Positions 28,197 through 37,431 of a DNA stretch of 64,000 nt are shown here, piece by piece. How positions within the stretch are numbered: position 1 is the first letter of the stretch; every line of letters begins with the position of its first letter. The position numbers and the translations under genes are program-made. Source of the DNA: Methanococcoides burtonii DSM 6242 (GTDB lineage Archaea > Halobacteriota > Methanosarcinia > Methanosarcinales > Methanosarcinaceae); contig NC_007955.1 in the NCBI RefSeq assembly GCF_000013725.1, positions 713,579-777,578 on the forward strand, read 5' to 3'. The notes beneath the pieces are model-generated. The model had not been told where the DNA came from and did no database searches. It saw only the letters and a program-made list of their open reading frames with translations.

Positions 28197-29012
28197 TTGA
28201 AGATAATCTTTCTTTTTGCATTGATCAGTATTCCTGCTCCTGTGATAGCGTTTTTGCTTCTAGGTCCGGTTGGCTTTGTAGCCACGCTTGCTTTGTTTAT
28301 ATTGCTAAGTTATGTTCTATACAGTTATAGTGGCAAGATATTGCTTAAATGGTACAAAGCTAAAAAGGTAGGTTCATTGGAAAACCTTGCAGTAAAGGCG
28401 GGTGTGGTCACGCCGGACATGTATATGTTCGATCACCATCTACCAATGATCTTCACAGCAGGAACAAGGGGGAAATTCGATATTGCTGTCTCGAGTGGCG
28501 CTATGGGTCTATTTGATGCATCGGAACTTGAAGTCATGCTTGCTCGTGAGATCGGGCATATTCTAAATAATGATGTTCCAATGAATACTATGGTTGCTTT
28601 ATTTGCAGGTTCACTTGCTTCTGTATCCACTTTTGCATTATGGGGCGCCTTGTTGGGCGGATTTGGGCAGGATTATGACCCTGCACCAAGATTTATTCGC
28701 TTTCTTGGTATGGGACTTGTCGCAGTTCCTTCGGCTCTGATAGCACAACTTGCATTATCTCCTTCACGGGAAATAATGGTGGATGCTGTTTCTGTAGAAC
28801 TTACGAAAGAACCGAAATTGCTTGCTGACACGCTGGAGTATATGCAGAAGTATGTTGGACACTACCCAATGTCACTTAATCCGGGACATGCACATCTATT
28901 TCCATTGAACTTGCTGTCTATGGAAGAATTCTATGATATGCATCTGTCACTTTTCAATACTCATCCTGATGTGGATATAAGGGTAAAACAAATTATGAGT
29001 AAGGTGAATTAA
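28197..29012 (+). CDS. M48/HtpX-like membrane protein with degenerate zinc motif
   Basis: 271 residues from a TTG. Two N-terminal helices and two more near 128-150 and 165-185 give the HtpX topology, and the region LEVMLAREIGHILNND aligns with the HtpX block 'AHELGHIKN'. The first zinc-ligand His of HEXXH is replaced by Arg (codon CGT), while Glu118, His121 and the later Glu in SREIMVDA remain. Loss of one ligand should abolish normal zinc proteolysis, so this may be a pseudo-enzyme or scaffold. GAGGG six bases before an ATT at 28185 suggests the true start could be that ATT. The 77-aa gene follows after one base. Confidence 0.75.
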   Translation: MKIIFLFALISIPAPVIAFLLLGPVGFVATLALFILLSYVLYSYSGKILLKWYKAKKVGSLENLAVKAGVVTPDMYMFDHHLPMIFTAGTRGKFDIAVSSGAMGLFDASELEVMLAREIGHILNNDVPMNTMVALFAGSLASVSTFALWGALLGGFGQDYDPAPRFIRFLGMGLVAVPSALIAQLALSPSREIMVDAVSVELTKEPKLLADTLEYMQKYVGHYPMSLNPGHAHLFPLNLLSMEEFYDMHLSLFNTHPDVDIRVKQIMSKVN

Positions 29013-29013
29013 G

Positions 29014-29247
29014 ATGATCGAAACGATCCTGATGAAAAAGTTCAGTACCTGGAAGCTATCACTTTTGTTCAGTTTTTTCTCATATTCGGCAGTACTTTTC
29101 TTCATTATTGTAATAGATGTCTTTGGAAGACGGGACTTTGATCCTGTGGAAGTAGGGCTGATCACTGGTGGCTATATGGGTATTGTAGTTACAATGCTAG
29201 CTGTCGGTTTCATCATATTCAGAAAAAAATTGAATAGCAGGGTATGA
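29014..29247 (+). CDS. small two-helix membrane protein
   Basis: 77 residues with two membrane helices (about 16-36 and 48-68) separated by a short charged loop FGRRDFDPVEVG, ending in RKKLNSRV. It starts one base after the stop of the M48-like gene, so the two are surely co-transcribed, and it converges on the archaeosortase gene with an eight-base gap. I do not recognise the family. Position suggests a partner of the pseudo-protease or the sortase, which is inference. Confidence 0.7.
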   Translation: MIETILMKKFSTWKLSLLFSFFSYSAVLFFIIVIDVFGRRDFDPVEVGLITGGYMGIVVTMLAVGFIIFRKKLNSRV

Positions 29248-29255
29248 TATTTTAC

Positions 29256-30089
29256 TCAACGTCTGCTTTTTATATCCATAATGTACATGATCGCACCTGC
29301 TACGATGGCGAATATGATCCATCCCAGATGTGTGTGGACGACCCGCATGGCTTCCAGTCCGTAGTAATATGCTGCAAGGTAAAGGATTGTAACACGCACA
29401 AGGTTTGCAATGTATGATACAATTATTGCAAATCCAAGTAGATTGAGTGTTTGACCGAGTTTCATTTTTTCCATTCGGCTGTAGCCAGCGACTATGCCGA
29501 TCAGAAGGAACATGGAATAAAGTCCGGAGCATGGACCTCCGATAATTATTGTAAGATCTTCAACTCCGGCGAGATAGACCGTTTCAATGCCTACAACATC
29601 AACTGGTATTCCGAACAACTGAATGATCGTAACTGTTGGTATCAATACTAAATAGTGATCGAACACATGGAGAAATCCAATGTCCAACATCCCGAACAAG
29701 GAGTAAAAGATCAGGTACAGTACGGTGAATACGCCTGAAATATAAGCACCAAATTCTCCGAGGTGTCGAAGTTGTGGTCTGTCAGTTCCATATGCTACAA
29801 GTGATGCTCCAAAGAAGAAGGTCATTGAATCGAGAGTGCCAAGATCGCTGCCTGCTCTGAAATTGTAGAACAGATCCGCAAAGACGATCAGTGCTCCAAT
29901 TAGTATATAAAATTTTGAAGCTCGAATGTCCTTTCTTTCTGACATTCGTATCTGTGTGATCGCAGCAACAGCAGCCAGAAGCAATATCACGCCTATGGTT
30001 GTCGACCCTTCACTAAGTTCTATGGTGGCACCTATGAAAAGTGCAAGTGTCAAAAGGATGAAGAGTAAAGTTTTATCGCTTTTTATCAT
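29256..30089 (-). CDS. artC: archaeosortase C, PEF-CTERM processing enzyme
   Basis: 277 residues, about eight membrane helices. The exosortase/archaeosortase triad is visible: Cys187 in GGPCSGLYSM, Arg232 in ANLVRVTIL and a His in VHTHLGW (252 or 254). The family cleaves C-terminal sorting signals and probably transfers the protein to a lipid anchor. Pairing with the PEF-CTERM protein at 24560 points to the ArtC type. GTGATA precedes the start. Next genes on the other side are glycan genes, the usual context of exosortase-like systems. Confidence 0.9.
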   Translation of the reverse strand: MIKSDKTLLFILLTLALFIGATIELSEGSTTIGVILLLAAVAAITQIRMSERKDIRASKFYILIGALIVFADLFYNFRAGSDLGTLDSMTFFFGASLVAYGTDRPQLRHLGEFGAYISGVFTVLYLIFYSLFGMLDIGFLHVFDHYLVLIPTVTIIQLFGIPVDVVGIETVYLAGVEDLTIIIGGPCSGLYSMFLLIGIVAGYSRMEKMKLGQTLNLLGFAIIVSYIANLVRVTILYLAAYYYGLEAMRVVHTHLGWIIFAIVAGAIMYIMDIKSRR

Positions 30090-30370
30090 GATTTTATCAC
30101 TTGATCATTTTATAGTTGAGCATGTATACTTTAATTAACATAAGTGTGTAAATAACAAGTATCCCTCTGTGATATCTTGGTGCTCCCCTCTCTCTACCTT
30201 GGTTATATTGTTATATTAATATTTAGGTTGTAACATTTCATAACGCAATAATTATATGGGTTGAATATTATATATGTGATACTAATGCTTATTATGTTTA
30301 CAGTATATAATCTAATTTCAAATGCCTTATGCTTATAATAAAACGAATGTTTACAACGTTGGTGGTGAAA

Positions 30371-31171
30371 ATGATCCGTGATTTTACCTTATCTAAATAC
30401 AGGGAACTTCTTGAAACAATAGTAGATACGGAATATGAGCCAATCGCTGTAATTGATCATTTTAATTCTGGCCGGGTGGATAACAAATGCATCATTTTAA
30501 GGCATGATGTGGACAGGGTTGTGCAGCGATCTCTGGATATGGCCCGACTGGAAAATGAATATGGCATTCGTTCGACCTATTATTTCCGGCATACTCCTGA
30601 TGTGTTCAAACCTGAGTTCATGCACAAAATTGCAGATCTTGGTCATGAGGTAGGTTTTCACTATGAAGTTATGGATAAGGCAAAGGGTGATACTTCTGCA
30701 GCGATCAGGATATTTGAGGATGAGCTTCGTGAACTAAGGGAAATTGAGCCTATACTGACTGCATGCATGCATGGTAATCCTCTGGCATCATGGTCAAATC
30801 GTGATCTTTGGGAAGATCATGACATAAAGGATTTTGGGATCGTGGCAGAACCTTATTTATCCATCGATTATAGCAAGGTTCTCTATTTGACGGATACCGG
30901 AAGAACCTGGGCAGATCAGAAGATCAGGGTAAAGGATGTTCTGGACGATGTAGCCAACACTCTTTCATATTCTGGTGGTTCTATCGCTACAACAGATGAT
31001 GTTATCGATCTTGTTAGAAAAGAAGAAATACCTCAGATGTGTATACTTGCACATCCAAATCGTTGGTGTGATGGGAGTATTGGGTGGACAAAGGAATTGC
31101 TTATGCAGAATCTGAAGAATGTCGGAAAAGCTGGCATTGTCTGGTACAGAGGCCGAAAACCTGAGGTCTGA
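30371..31171 (+). CDS. polysaccharide deacetylase-like (NodB homology) protein
   Basis: 266 residues. The NodB-fold signatures are ILRHDVDR (metal-binding Asp pair) near residue 43, TYYFRHTPD, and GHEVGFHYE (metal-binding His). A later HGNPL and an ILAHPNRW block complete the active-site region. Such enzymes remove N-acetyl groups from surface polysaccharides using Zn or another divalent metal. The ATG at 30371 with GGTGGTGA is preferred over an ATG 42 bases upstream. No signal peptide, so it acts in the cytoplasm. First gene of the forward glycan cluster. Confidence 0.85.
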   Translation: MIRDFTLSKYRELLETIVDTEYEPIAVIDHFNSGRVDNKCIILRHDVDRVVQRSLDMARLENEYGIRSTYYFRHTPDVFKPEFMHKIADLGHEVGFHYEVMDKAKGDTSAAIRIFEDELRELREIEPILTACMHGNPLASWSNRDLWEDHDIKDFGIVAEPYLSIDYSKVLYLTDTGRTWADQKIRVKDVLDDVANTLSYSGGSIATTDDVIDLVRKEEIPQMCILAHPNRWCDGSIGWTKELLMQNLKNVGKAGIVWYRGRKPEV

Positions 31172-31186
31172 ACACGGTATAATTAT

Positions 31187-32188
31187 ATGATCGAGATAAC
31201 TGATTCACTTGACCCTGAAGTATGGGATGAATTCGTCTATGAGCACCCTCATGGCAATATCTTCCAGACATCTTCTATGGCTAATGTTTACCGACAGGCT
31301 AAGAACTATGTCCCACTCTCATTAGCTGCGATTGATCCTGGTAATGGTGAAGTTCTGGCCATTTTACAGGCATCCATCATAAGTGAGCTGAGTGGTATTG
31401 CAGGAAGCTTTACCGGCAGGAGTGTCATTATAGGTGGTCCCCTTGTGAAGGATGGGAAAAGGGGAAATGAAGCATTGTCTCTTTTACTGAAAGAGTACAA
31501 TAGTTCAGTCAAAAGCAAAGTGGTCTATTCGCAGATGAGGAATATAAGGGATACATCTGAGATCAAAGAGACTATTTTGTCATACGGATATGAGTATGAT
31601 CAACATCTGGATTTCCTTATTGATCTGGACCGGGACGAAGCAGAGATATGGTCTGATATAAGTAAATCCCGCCGGAAAGGTGTCAATCGCGCAGAAAAGT
31701 CCGGTATCATCATCCAAAAAGTAAAAAATGATGCCGAACTGCAAGCGTCTTATGATCTGATCCATCAAACTTATCTAAATGTGAAAATGCCGGTTGCTGA
31801 TTTTTCACTTTTCAAAGCAATCTATGATGAGTTCGTTCCAAAGGATATGGCTGACTTCTTCATTGCCCTGCAGAACGATATCCCTGTAGGTGCACGTATA
31901 ACTCTTAATTACAAAGACCTTGTATATGATTGGTATGCAGGCTCATTGGCAGATGTCCCTTATGTAGATGAAGCACTTGTATGGAAGATACTGAGTGAGA
32001 ACGCTGGTAAATATAAAGTGTTCGATTTCGGTGGTGCCGGTCATCCTGATAAGCCGTATGGTGTCAGGGAATTTAAGAGGCGCTTTGGTGGGGAACAGGT
32101 GAATTATGGTAGGTATAAGAAGGTGCATGGGAAAGTTAGGGGTAAGATGGCTGAGGTTGGATATGGAGTTTATAGGGGATTGAAGTGA
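31187..32188 (+). CDS. FemAB/GNAT-type aminoacyl or acyl transferase
   Basis: 333 residues composed of two GNAT-like halves as in FemAB proteins: DEFVYEHPHGNIFQTSSMANVYR at the N-terminus and, in the second half, FFIALQNDIPVGARITLNYKDLVYDWYAGS and FDFGGAGHPDKPYGVREFKRRFGGE. Bacterial relatives add amino acids to peptidoglycan, but related proteins occur in exopolysaccharide loci. Here an acyl or aminoacyl transfer to a surface glycan is likely. It follows the deacetylase by 15 bases, the same gene pair as in bacterial PEP-CTERM/exosortase loci. Confidence 0.85.
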   Translation: MIEITDSLDPEVWDEFVYEHPHGNIFQTSSMANVYRQAKNYVPLSLAAIDPGNGEVLAILQASIISELSGIAGSFTGRSVIIGGPLVKDGKRGNEALSLLLKEYNSSVKSKVVYSQMRNIRDTSEIKETILSYGYEYDQHLDFLIDLDRDEAEIWSDISKSRRKGVNRAEKSGIIIQKVKNDAELQASYDLIHQTYLNVKMPVADFSLFKAIYDEFVPKDMADFFIALQNDIPVGARITLNYKDLVYDWYAGSLADVPYVDEALVWKILSENAGKYKVFDFGGAGHPDKPYGVREFKRRFGGEQVNYGRYKKVHGKVRGKMAEVGYGVYRGLK

Positions 32189-32231
32189 TGTTTATTATTT
32201 CTGTATATGTTGACAATGGTGGTATCAAACA

Positions 32232-33266
32232 ATGAAGATACTTCTTGATATAGGTCATCCCAAAGATTTTAATGTCTTTAAAAATGTCATTATTTCACTT
32301 GAAGAGATGGGTCATACAGTTAAGATTTTTGTGCGTGCAAAAGAAAGCACTAAAAGAATGCTTGATGATGCAGGATTTGAGTATGATGTATGCCCTTATT
32401 ATAAAAGTATGGCTGGAAAAGCATTAGGAATTTTTGCTAACGATCTTCGCCTTTATAAAATTGCTAGAAAGTTCAAGCCAGATGTATTTATCAGTCCTGG
32501 ATCCCCATATTCTGCTCATGTAAGTACTTTAATGAGGAGACCCCATTTGGCATTTTCTGATACTGAAATTGCCGGTCTTGTCACTATGTTGACATTACCT
32601 TTTACAGATAAGATATACACTTCAACATCATTTTATCTTGACCTTGGTCCTAAGCAGGAACGCTTTAAAGGTTATTATGAGTTGGCTTATCTCCATCCAA
32701 AGTACTTCAAACCCAATAAAAATATTTTAGATAAATATGGTCTGGAAGAAGGCTACATTCTATTAAGATTATCTGCACTTGCTTCTCATCATGATCTTCA
32801 TGCAAGTGGCTTTAACTTTGAGACTGAGGATGATCTAAAGGATTATATTTCTTCTTTAGAGAAATATGGTAAAGTAATTATTTCTTCTGAAAAGTCGGAT
32901 TGGAATACAATTAAAGATTACCAGCTAGAATTCGATCCGGATGATCTGCATGATCTTATCGATTGCGCATCCATCTGTTTGAGTGAAGGTGCCACAATGG
33001 CTTCAGAAGCTGCAGTGCTAGGAATTCCTTCGATATATGTTTCAAATACTGAAAGAGGGTACTTGAATGAATTAGAGATGGAGTATGGCCTTGTTTATAA
33101 TATTCCTGATCGGGAAAAAGCTTTGAAAAAAGCAATAAGTTTGTTAAATGAAGTATCTACTAAAGATATTTGGAGACTTAAAAAAGAGAATATGCTCGAG
33201 AATACTGATGATATAGTTGAATTTATTATAGAAAAAACCTTATCTCATGTTTCATCTCCAAATTAA
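32232..33266 (+). CDS. DUF354 protein, glycosyltransferase/epimerase-like
   Basis: 344 residues with the GT-B-like fold of the DUF354 family: N-terminal MKILLDIGHPKDFNVFKNVI, KPDVFISPGSPYSAHVS and the C-terminal DLIDCASICLSEGATMASEAAVLGIPSI, which resembles the UDP-sugar binding site of UDP-GlcNAc 2-epimerases. Probably acts on a nucleotide sugar in surface-glycan synthesis; the exact reaction is unknown. From this gene on, the DNA becomes clearly more AT-rich than the two preceding genes. Confidence 0.82.
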   Translation: MKILLDIGHPKDFNVFKNVIISLEEMGHTVKIFVRAKESTKRMLDDAGFEYDVCPYYKSMAGKALGIFANDLRLYKIARKFKPDVFISPGSPYSAHVSTLMRRPHLAFSDTEIAGLVTMLTLPFTDKIYTSTSFYLDLGPKQERFKGYYELAYLHPKYFKPNKNILDKYGLEEGYILLRLSALASHHDLHASGFNFETEDDLKDYISSLEKYGKVIISSEKSDWNTIKDYQLEFDPDDLHDLIDCASICLSEGATMASEAAVLGIPSIYVSNTERGYLNELEMEYGLVYNIPDREKALKKAISLLNEVSTKDIWRLKKENMLENTDDIVEFIIEKTLSHVSSPN

Positions 33267-33312
33267 TTTATTCAATTATAATTCATTCATATTTATTAGA
33301 TTGGTGAGATCA

Positions 33313-33762
33313 ATGATAGTACGCAAATTTAAAAAAAAAATACTGAAATATTTTGCAAAAAATCTCCCTTCTTATAAATTAAGAATTCGGATGTACAAAA
33401 GTTGTGGCTATTCAATTGGTAAACAGGTATACATTGCAGAAGGTTTAACAATTGCTGAAAAGTTAGAAGATTCGGATAATCTTCGTATTGATGACAGGGT
33501 TGCAATTGGGCCCAATGTTATTTTGGTCACTTCATCTGATCCAAATTTTTCAAAAATTTGGGATTCTGTAAAAATTCAACGAGGTAAAATTATTATTAAT
33601 AGTGATGCATGGATTGGGGCAGGTGCAATAATCTTGCCTGATATTACAATTGGAGAAGGAGCTATTGTTGGTGCTGGTGCTGTTGTGACTAAAGATGTTG
33701 AAGCATTTACTAAAGTTGCTGGGGTTCCGGCAAAAATAATTGGTTTAATATCTTTGAAATAA
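33313..33762 (+). CDS. hexapeptide-repeat (left-handed beta-helix) acyltransferase
   Basis: 149 residues. Repeated hexapeptides (AIGPNVILV, IIINSDAWIGAGAIILPDITIGEGAIVGAGAVV split over the middle and C-terminal parts) and the ending KVAGVPAKIIG are typical of WbbJ/LacA-type O-acetyltransferases that form trimers and use acetyl-CoA. A GGTGA ribosome binding site selects the ATG at 33313; the longer frame from 33247 overlaps the DUF354 gene. Probably acetylates a sugar of the glycan assembled by this cluster. Confidence 0.88.
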   Translation: MIVRKFKKKILKYFAKNLPSYKLRIRMYKSCGYSIGKQVYIAEGLTIAEKLEDSDNLRIDDRVAIGPNVILVTSSDPNFSKIWDSVKIQRGKIIINSDAWIGAGAIILPDITIGEGAIVGAGAVVTKDVEAFTKVAGVPAKIIGLISLK

Positions 33763-33867
33763 TTATTGTGTTGATTGTTGGTTCTCATACACATTTTACG
33801 ATATAATAAATAGTATTAATTTGTATAAGTATACTAAAATGATTAGAACTATAAGGAATGCTTATTG

Positions 33868-34752
33868 ATGAACTCTAATTATATTGTTGTAACTCCGTGC
33901 AAAAATGAAGAAGCAAATTTGCCACATCTTGCACAATCTATAATTAAAAATACAATTCATCCAGTTCTATGGGTAATTTATAATGATGGGAGTACTGACT
34001 CGACAGGAGATGTTATTTCCAATTTAGAAGGATCGCATGCATGGATAAAAGGGCTTGAAGGTGCAATTTCAAAACGTGATCTTGGATTCCATTATTCTGA
34101 TATAGTTGAATATGCGATTCGATATGCTATCAATAAATGCGACAACAATAATATAGACTTTGAATATATCGGTTTAATTGATGCAGATATGATATTGGAT
34201 CTGGATTTTTTTGAAAAAATGTTAATTAGATTTGAAAACAATCCTAAAATTGGAATATGTAGTGGAACGGTAGCTTATCTTAATAATGGCATAAAAGTTC
34301 TTGAGAAAGGTCGGTCCAATCATCCACTTGGTGGATTGCGTATGTGGAGCAAAAAATGCTATTATGACACTGGTGGCTTCCCGAAAAGTTACTCTGCAGA
34401 TTCGGTATCAAATGTATCAGCGATGTTGCATGGGTGGGAAACCAAGAAATATGATGATGTTGTTGGGGTTCAGACCAGAAGAACAAGTAGTGCAGAAGGT
34501 CTTTGGAAAGGCTATGGAGTAAAAGGAACATCTGATTATTTCAGGGATTATCATCCAATTTATGTCCTGTTCAAGTTTTTGAAGTATTCTCTTAGCTATC
34601 CCTTTTATACTGGAGTTGCTTATTTGTCTGGGTACATTAATGGAATTGCTTGCGTTAAGAATAAATTGGATAATCCTGAAATCAGATCATATTATAGGAA
34701 TAAGCATATTGAGGTCATGAGGTATTATTTTGAAAAATTTAAAAATAGCTAA
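33868..34752 (+). CDS. family 2 glycosyltransferase
   Basis: 294 residues with a GT-A fold: YIVVTPCKNEEANLPHLAQSI at the N-terminus, YNDGSTDSTGDVI, and the metal-binding IGLIDADMILD near residue 108. An aromatic C-terminal half without clear membrane spans follows. It transfers a sugar from a nucleotide or lipid-linked donor onto the growing surface glycan; acceptor unknown. Its end overlaps the start of the GT-C membrane gene by 23 bases. Confidence 0.9.
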   Translation: MNSNYIVVTPCKNEEANLPHLAQSIIKNTIHPVLWVIYNDGSTDSTGDVISNLEGSHAWIKGLEGAISKRDLGFHYSDIVEYAIRYAINKCDNNNIDFEYIGLIDADMILDLDFFEKMLIRFENNPKIGICSGTVAYLNNGIKVLEKGRSNHPLGGLRMWSKKCYYDTGGFPKSYSADSVSNVSAMLHGWETKKYDDVVGVQTRRTSSAEGLWKGYGVKGTSDYFRDYHPIYVLFKFLKYSLSYPFYTGVAYLSGYINGIACVKNKLDNPEIRSYYRNKHIEVMRYYFEKFKNS

Positions 34753-36283
34753 TGATGTAAGTTTATTAGTTTCAAAAAAAACTCAAGCAACCTTACTTAG
34801 TTTACTCTTACTGCTGAATTTTGTAATTAGGATTCCGAGCATACCTCATGAAAAAGGATATGATTCTTTTTTCATTCATACACTGGCTAACTCAATTACT
34901 ATTAATGGCACTTGTGAATGGTGGATCAATTGGTTATCTGTGTTTGGTTTATATCCATATTCCTATGCAAGTGCGGTTCCATTTATGCTTTCAGAAATTG
35001 CACAGATGACTGGGCTGGAAATGGAAAAAGCAATTTTGGTGTATTGCATAATAGCTGGCTTGCTTGGAATGTTTACTTCATATCTTTTAGCTGGGCAGAT
35101 ATACAATGATTTCAAATTTAAGTATATTATGTCATTATTTTTCTCGTTAGCACCAGGAGTTATGGTTTTTACTACTTGGGAAGTAAGTACAAGAGGTTTA
35201 TTCATTGTATTATTCCCATTTTTTATTTACTTACTGCTAAGAATTGATAAAACAATCAAAAAATATATTTTATTAACAATTTGCTTTGTTTTGCTTTTTG
35301 CAACACATCATTATGCTTATTTTTTAATTCCTGTTATTGTAGTATATTTTTCACTCAATATATTGAAAAAAGTGAATATTCCACATTTCAAAAAAAATCA
35401 TCTGAATTACATATTTTCATTTGCAATAATTGCACTTATTCTTGTTCCTTTTTTTGAACGTTCGTTGGTAGAATCTGGTTCGAGATATGCATGGTTGATT
35501 GATGCTTTAATTACAAATATAAGATACACAGGTCCAGCATTGATTTTGGCATTTGGGGGGTTGGTATATTTACTGCAAAAAAAGAAAAGTTTCAACGAAA
35601 TCATATTTCTTTCGTTATTAATACTATTTCTACCCACAATATATTCTCTTACATACGGTCCGTATTTTTTAGTTTTATTTATTGTTTTTTTAGCATCTAT
35701 TTCATTTGGTAACATATTAAATTCACTGGCTATTCATAAAAATAAGCTGTTTGCTTTATTTGTCATTTCTATCATTGTTTTTTCGGTAGCATTTTCTAGC
35801 TTTTATAACCATAATAGAACGGGAGATTCGGAATCTTATTGGTATATGCCACATGAAACATATACTGCAGGAATATGGGGTAAGAACTATATTCCGGACA
35901 ATTCGTATGGGTTGGATACAGCTTTTGAAACAGGGCGATTGTTTGCTATTTCTGAAGGTCACCCAATTACTCCATCACTTGGCCCGGGTAATCTTGCATA
36001 TGGATTTATTGACAAAAATGATATACAATATACAAAAAATTCACCGTTTAGCAAACAGTACTATTTTGATGGTCCATATTCATCGAAGGGGAGTACTTAC
36101 TCTGGTCGCGTTGAATGGTTGAGACAGTACGGAAAAAATATAGAGGATTTAGAAGAATATACTTATTTTGTAGAAGATAAGTATTATTACAAACCAATAG
36201 TAAATATTATTCATTCAGAGTCTAACAAAATATATGATGCTACCCGTATTGCATTGTGGGAAATAGATGTTGAAAGGAAGTGA
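34730..36283 (+). CDS. polytopic GT-C-type glycosyltransferase / oligosaccharyl-transferase-like protein
   Basis: 517 residues with about eleven membrane helices up to residue 365, then an external domain of about 150 residues. The first external loop carries RIPSIPHEKGYDSFF, where the acidic motif of GT-C enzymes (STT3, PMT, ArnT) is expected. It should use a lipid-linked sugar donor outside the membrane. The start is a TTG at 34730 with TGAGGT six bases upstream, inside the preceding gene. Whether it modifies protein or glycan lipid cannot be told. Confidence 0.75.
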   Translation: MKNLKIANDVSLLVSKKTQATLLSLLLLLNFVIRIPSIPHEKGYDSFFIHTLANSITINGTCEWWINWLSVFGLYPYSYASAVPFMLSEIAQMTGLEMEKAILVYCIIAGLLGMFTSYLLAGQIYNDFKFKYIMSLFFSLAPGVMVFTTWEVSTRGLFIVLFPFFIYLLLRIDKTIKKYILLTICFVLLFATHHYAYFLIPVIVVYFSLNILKKVNIPHFKKNHLNYIFSFAIIALILVPFFERSLVESGSRYAWLIDALITNIRYTGPALILAFGGLVYLLQKKKSFNEIIFLSLLILFLPTIYSLTYGPYFLVLFIVFLASISFGNILNSLAIHKNKLFALFVISIIVFSVAFSSFYNHNRTGDSESYWYMPHETYTAGIWGKNYIPDNSYGLDTAFETGRLFAISEGHPITPSLGPGNLAYGFIDKNDIQYTKNSPFSKQYYFDGPYSSKGSTYSGRVEWLRQYGKNIEDLEEYTYFVEDKYYYKPIVNIIHSESNKIYDATRIALWEIDVERK

Positions 36284-36288
36284 TCTGG

Positions 36289-37404
36289 ATGAAGCTTGTT
36301 TATTACTACCCTATGTCAAAAGGTGCCCCTTCTAATGTTGCAAGAAACGTCTTTGAAGCGTTAATTGCCAAAAAAGATAAATTACCTTTTGATGAAATTA
36401 TCCTTTATACGAATAATAAAAATAAAGTCATATTGGGTAAAAAATATAGTGATATAAAAATCTTTACTGGTAAAGATATTCTTAAAATAAAAAACAGTAT
36501 TGTTCATATCCCGACAACTCCTTTAGTTTTTCCAAACAGTAAATTTTTACTTCATGTCTTTGCAAAAATTAAGAAAAATAAATTAATTTTGAATTATCAT
36601 GGGGATATTTGTAAAGAACTTGTTTTGAGATACAAATATGATCATAAATTAGAGCTTTCTAAAATACCGACTTGTATTTTACTACCTATTTTATTATTTA
36701 GTTCAAACAAAAATATTGTAAACTCATATTCACTTGCAAATATATTTAAACATAGATATGGGCTTGGTAATATAGAGGTTGTACCAAATGCTATAGATAA
36801 TTGTTGGTTTTTGAAAAGACATGAATTTATTAAAAAAAGTGATAATTCGATCAAAATATTTTACCATGGACGTTTATCTCCGGAAAAAGGAGTTGATTTG
36901 CTAATTAAGGGATTAAAGTTATTTTTATCTACAAAGTCGGGTTCAACTAAAATTTACCTTTATATAGCAGGAGACGGTCCACAGATGCAATATTTAAAAG
37001 CATTGTCAATACAATTAGATATAGTTGACAATGTGATTTTTCTGGGGAATCTCAACCAAAAAATGATTATAAAATACTTACAAAAGGTTGATGCTGCCAT
37101 TTATCCATCGATTTTGGATACTTTTGCTCTAGCTATTTTAGAAGCTTTTGCTTGTGCAGAATGTCCTGTATATTTTTCAAAAAAAGCTGGTATTTATGAT
37201 TTTATTATTGATGATGGATATGTACTTGGTGCATTTGAACCGAATGTCGAAAATATATCAAACATAGTTAGTTCTATTTTCGAAAAGTCAAATAAAAACG
37301 ATAATATAATTGAGCATCAGAAAAAGTTTGCTGAAAAATATAATTGGACATCTGTCATAGATTATTATATCTCGATTTATCGAGAAATGTATCATGCTAA
37401 TTAA
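36289..37404 (+). CDS. family 4 glycosyltransferase (1)
   Basis: 371 residues, GT-B fold. The C-terminal donor-binding half has IKIFYHGRLSPEKGVDLLIKG, LYIAGDGPQMQYLKAL and AAIYPSILDTFALAILEAFAC, with the catalytic-type Glu in the E-X7-E pattern slightly altered. The N-terminal acceptor half is divergent. Extremely AT-rich. It overlaps the GT-C gene if translated from the GTG at 36280, so the ATG at 36289 is preferred. Sugar specificity unknown. Confidence 0.88.
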   Translation: MKLVYYYPMSKGAPSNVARNVFEALIAKKDKLPFDEIILYTNNKNKVILGKKYSDIKIFTGKDILKIKNSIVHIPTTPLVFPNSKFLLHVFAKIKKNKLILNYHGDICKELVLRYKYDHKLELSKIPTCILLPILLFSSNKNIVNSYSLANIFKHRYGLGNIEVVPNAIDNCWFLKRHEFIKKSDNSIKIFYHGRLSPEKGVDLLIKGLKLFLSTKSGSTKIYLYIAGDGPQMQYLKALSIQLDIVDNVIFLGNLNQKMIIKYLQKVDAAIYPSILDTFALAILEAFACAECPVYFSKKAGIYDFIIDDGYVLGAFEPNVENISNIVSSIFEKSNKNDNIIEHQKKFAEKYNWTSVIDYYISIYREMYHAN

Positions 37405-37431
37405 ATTCATTCAAAGTATGGGTCGATAAAT

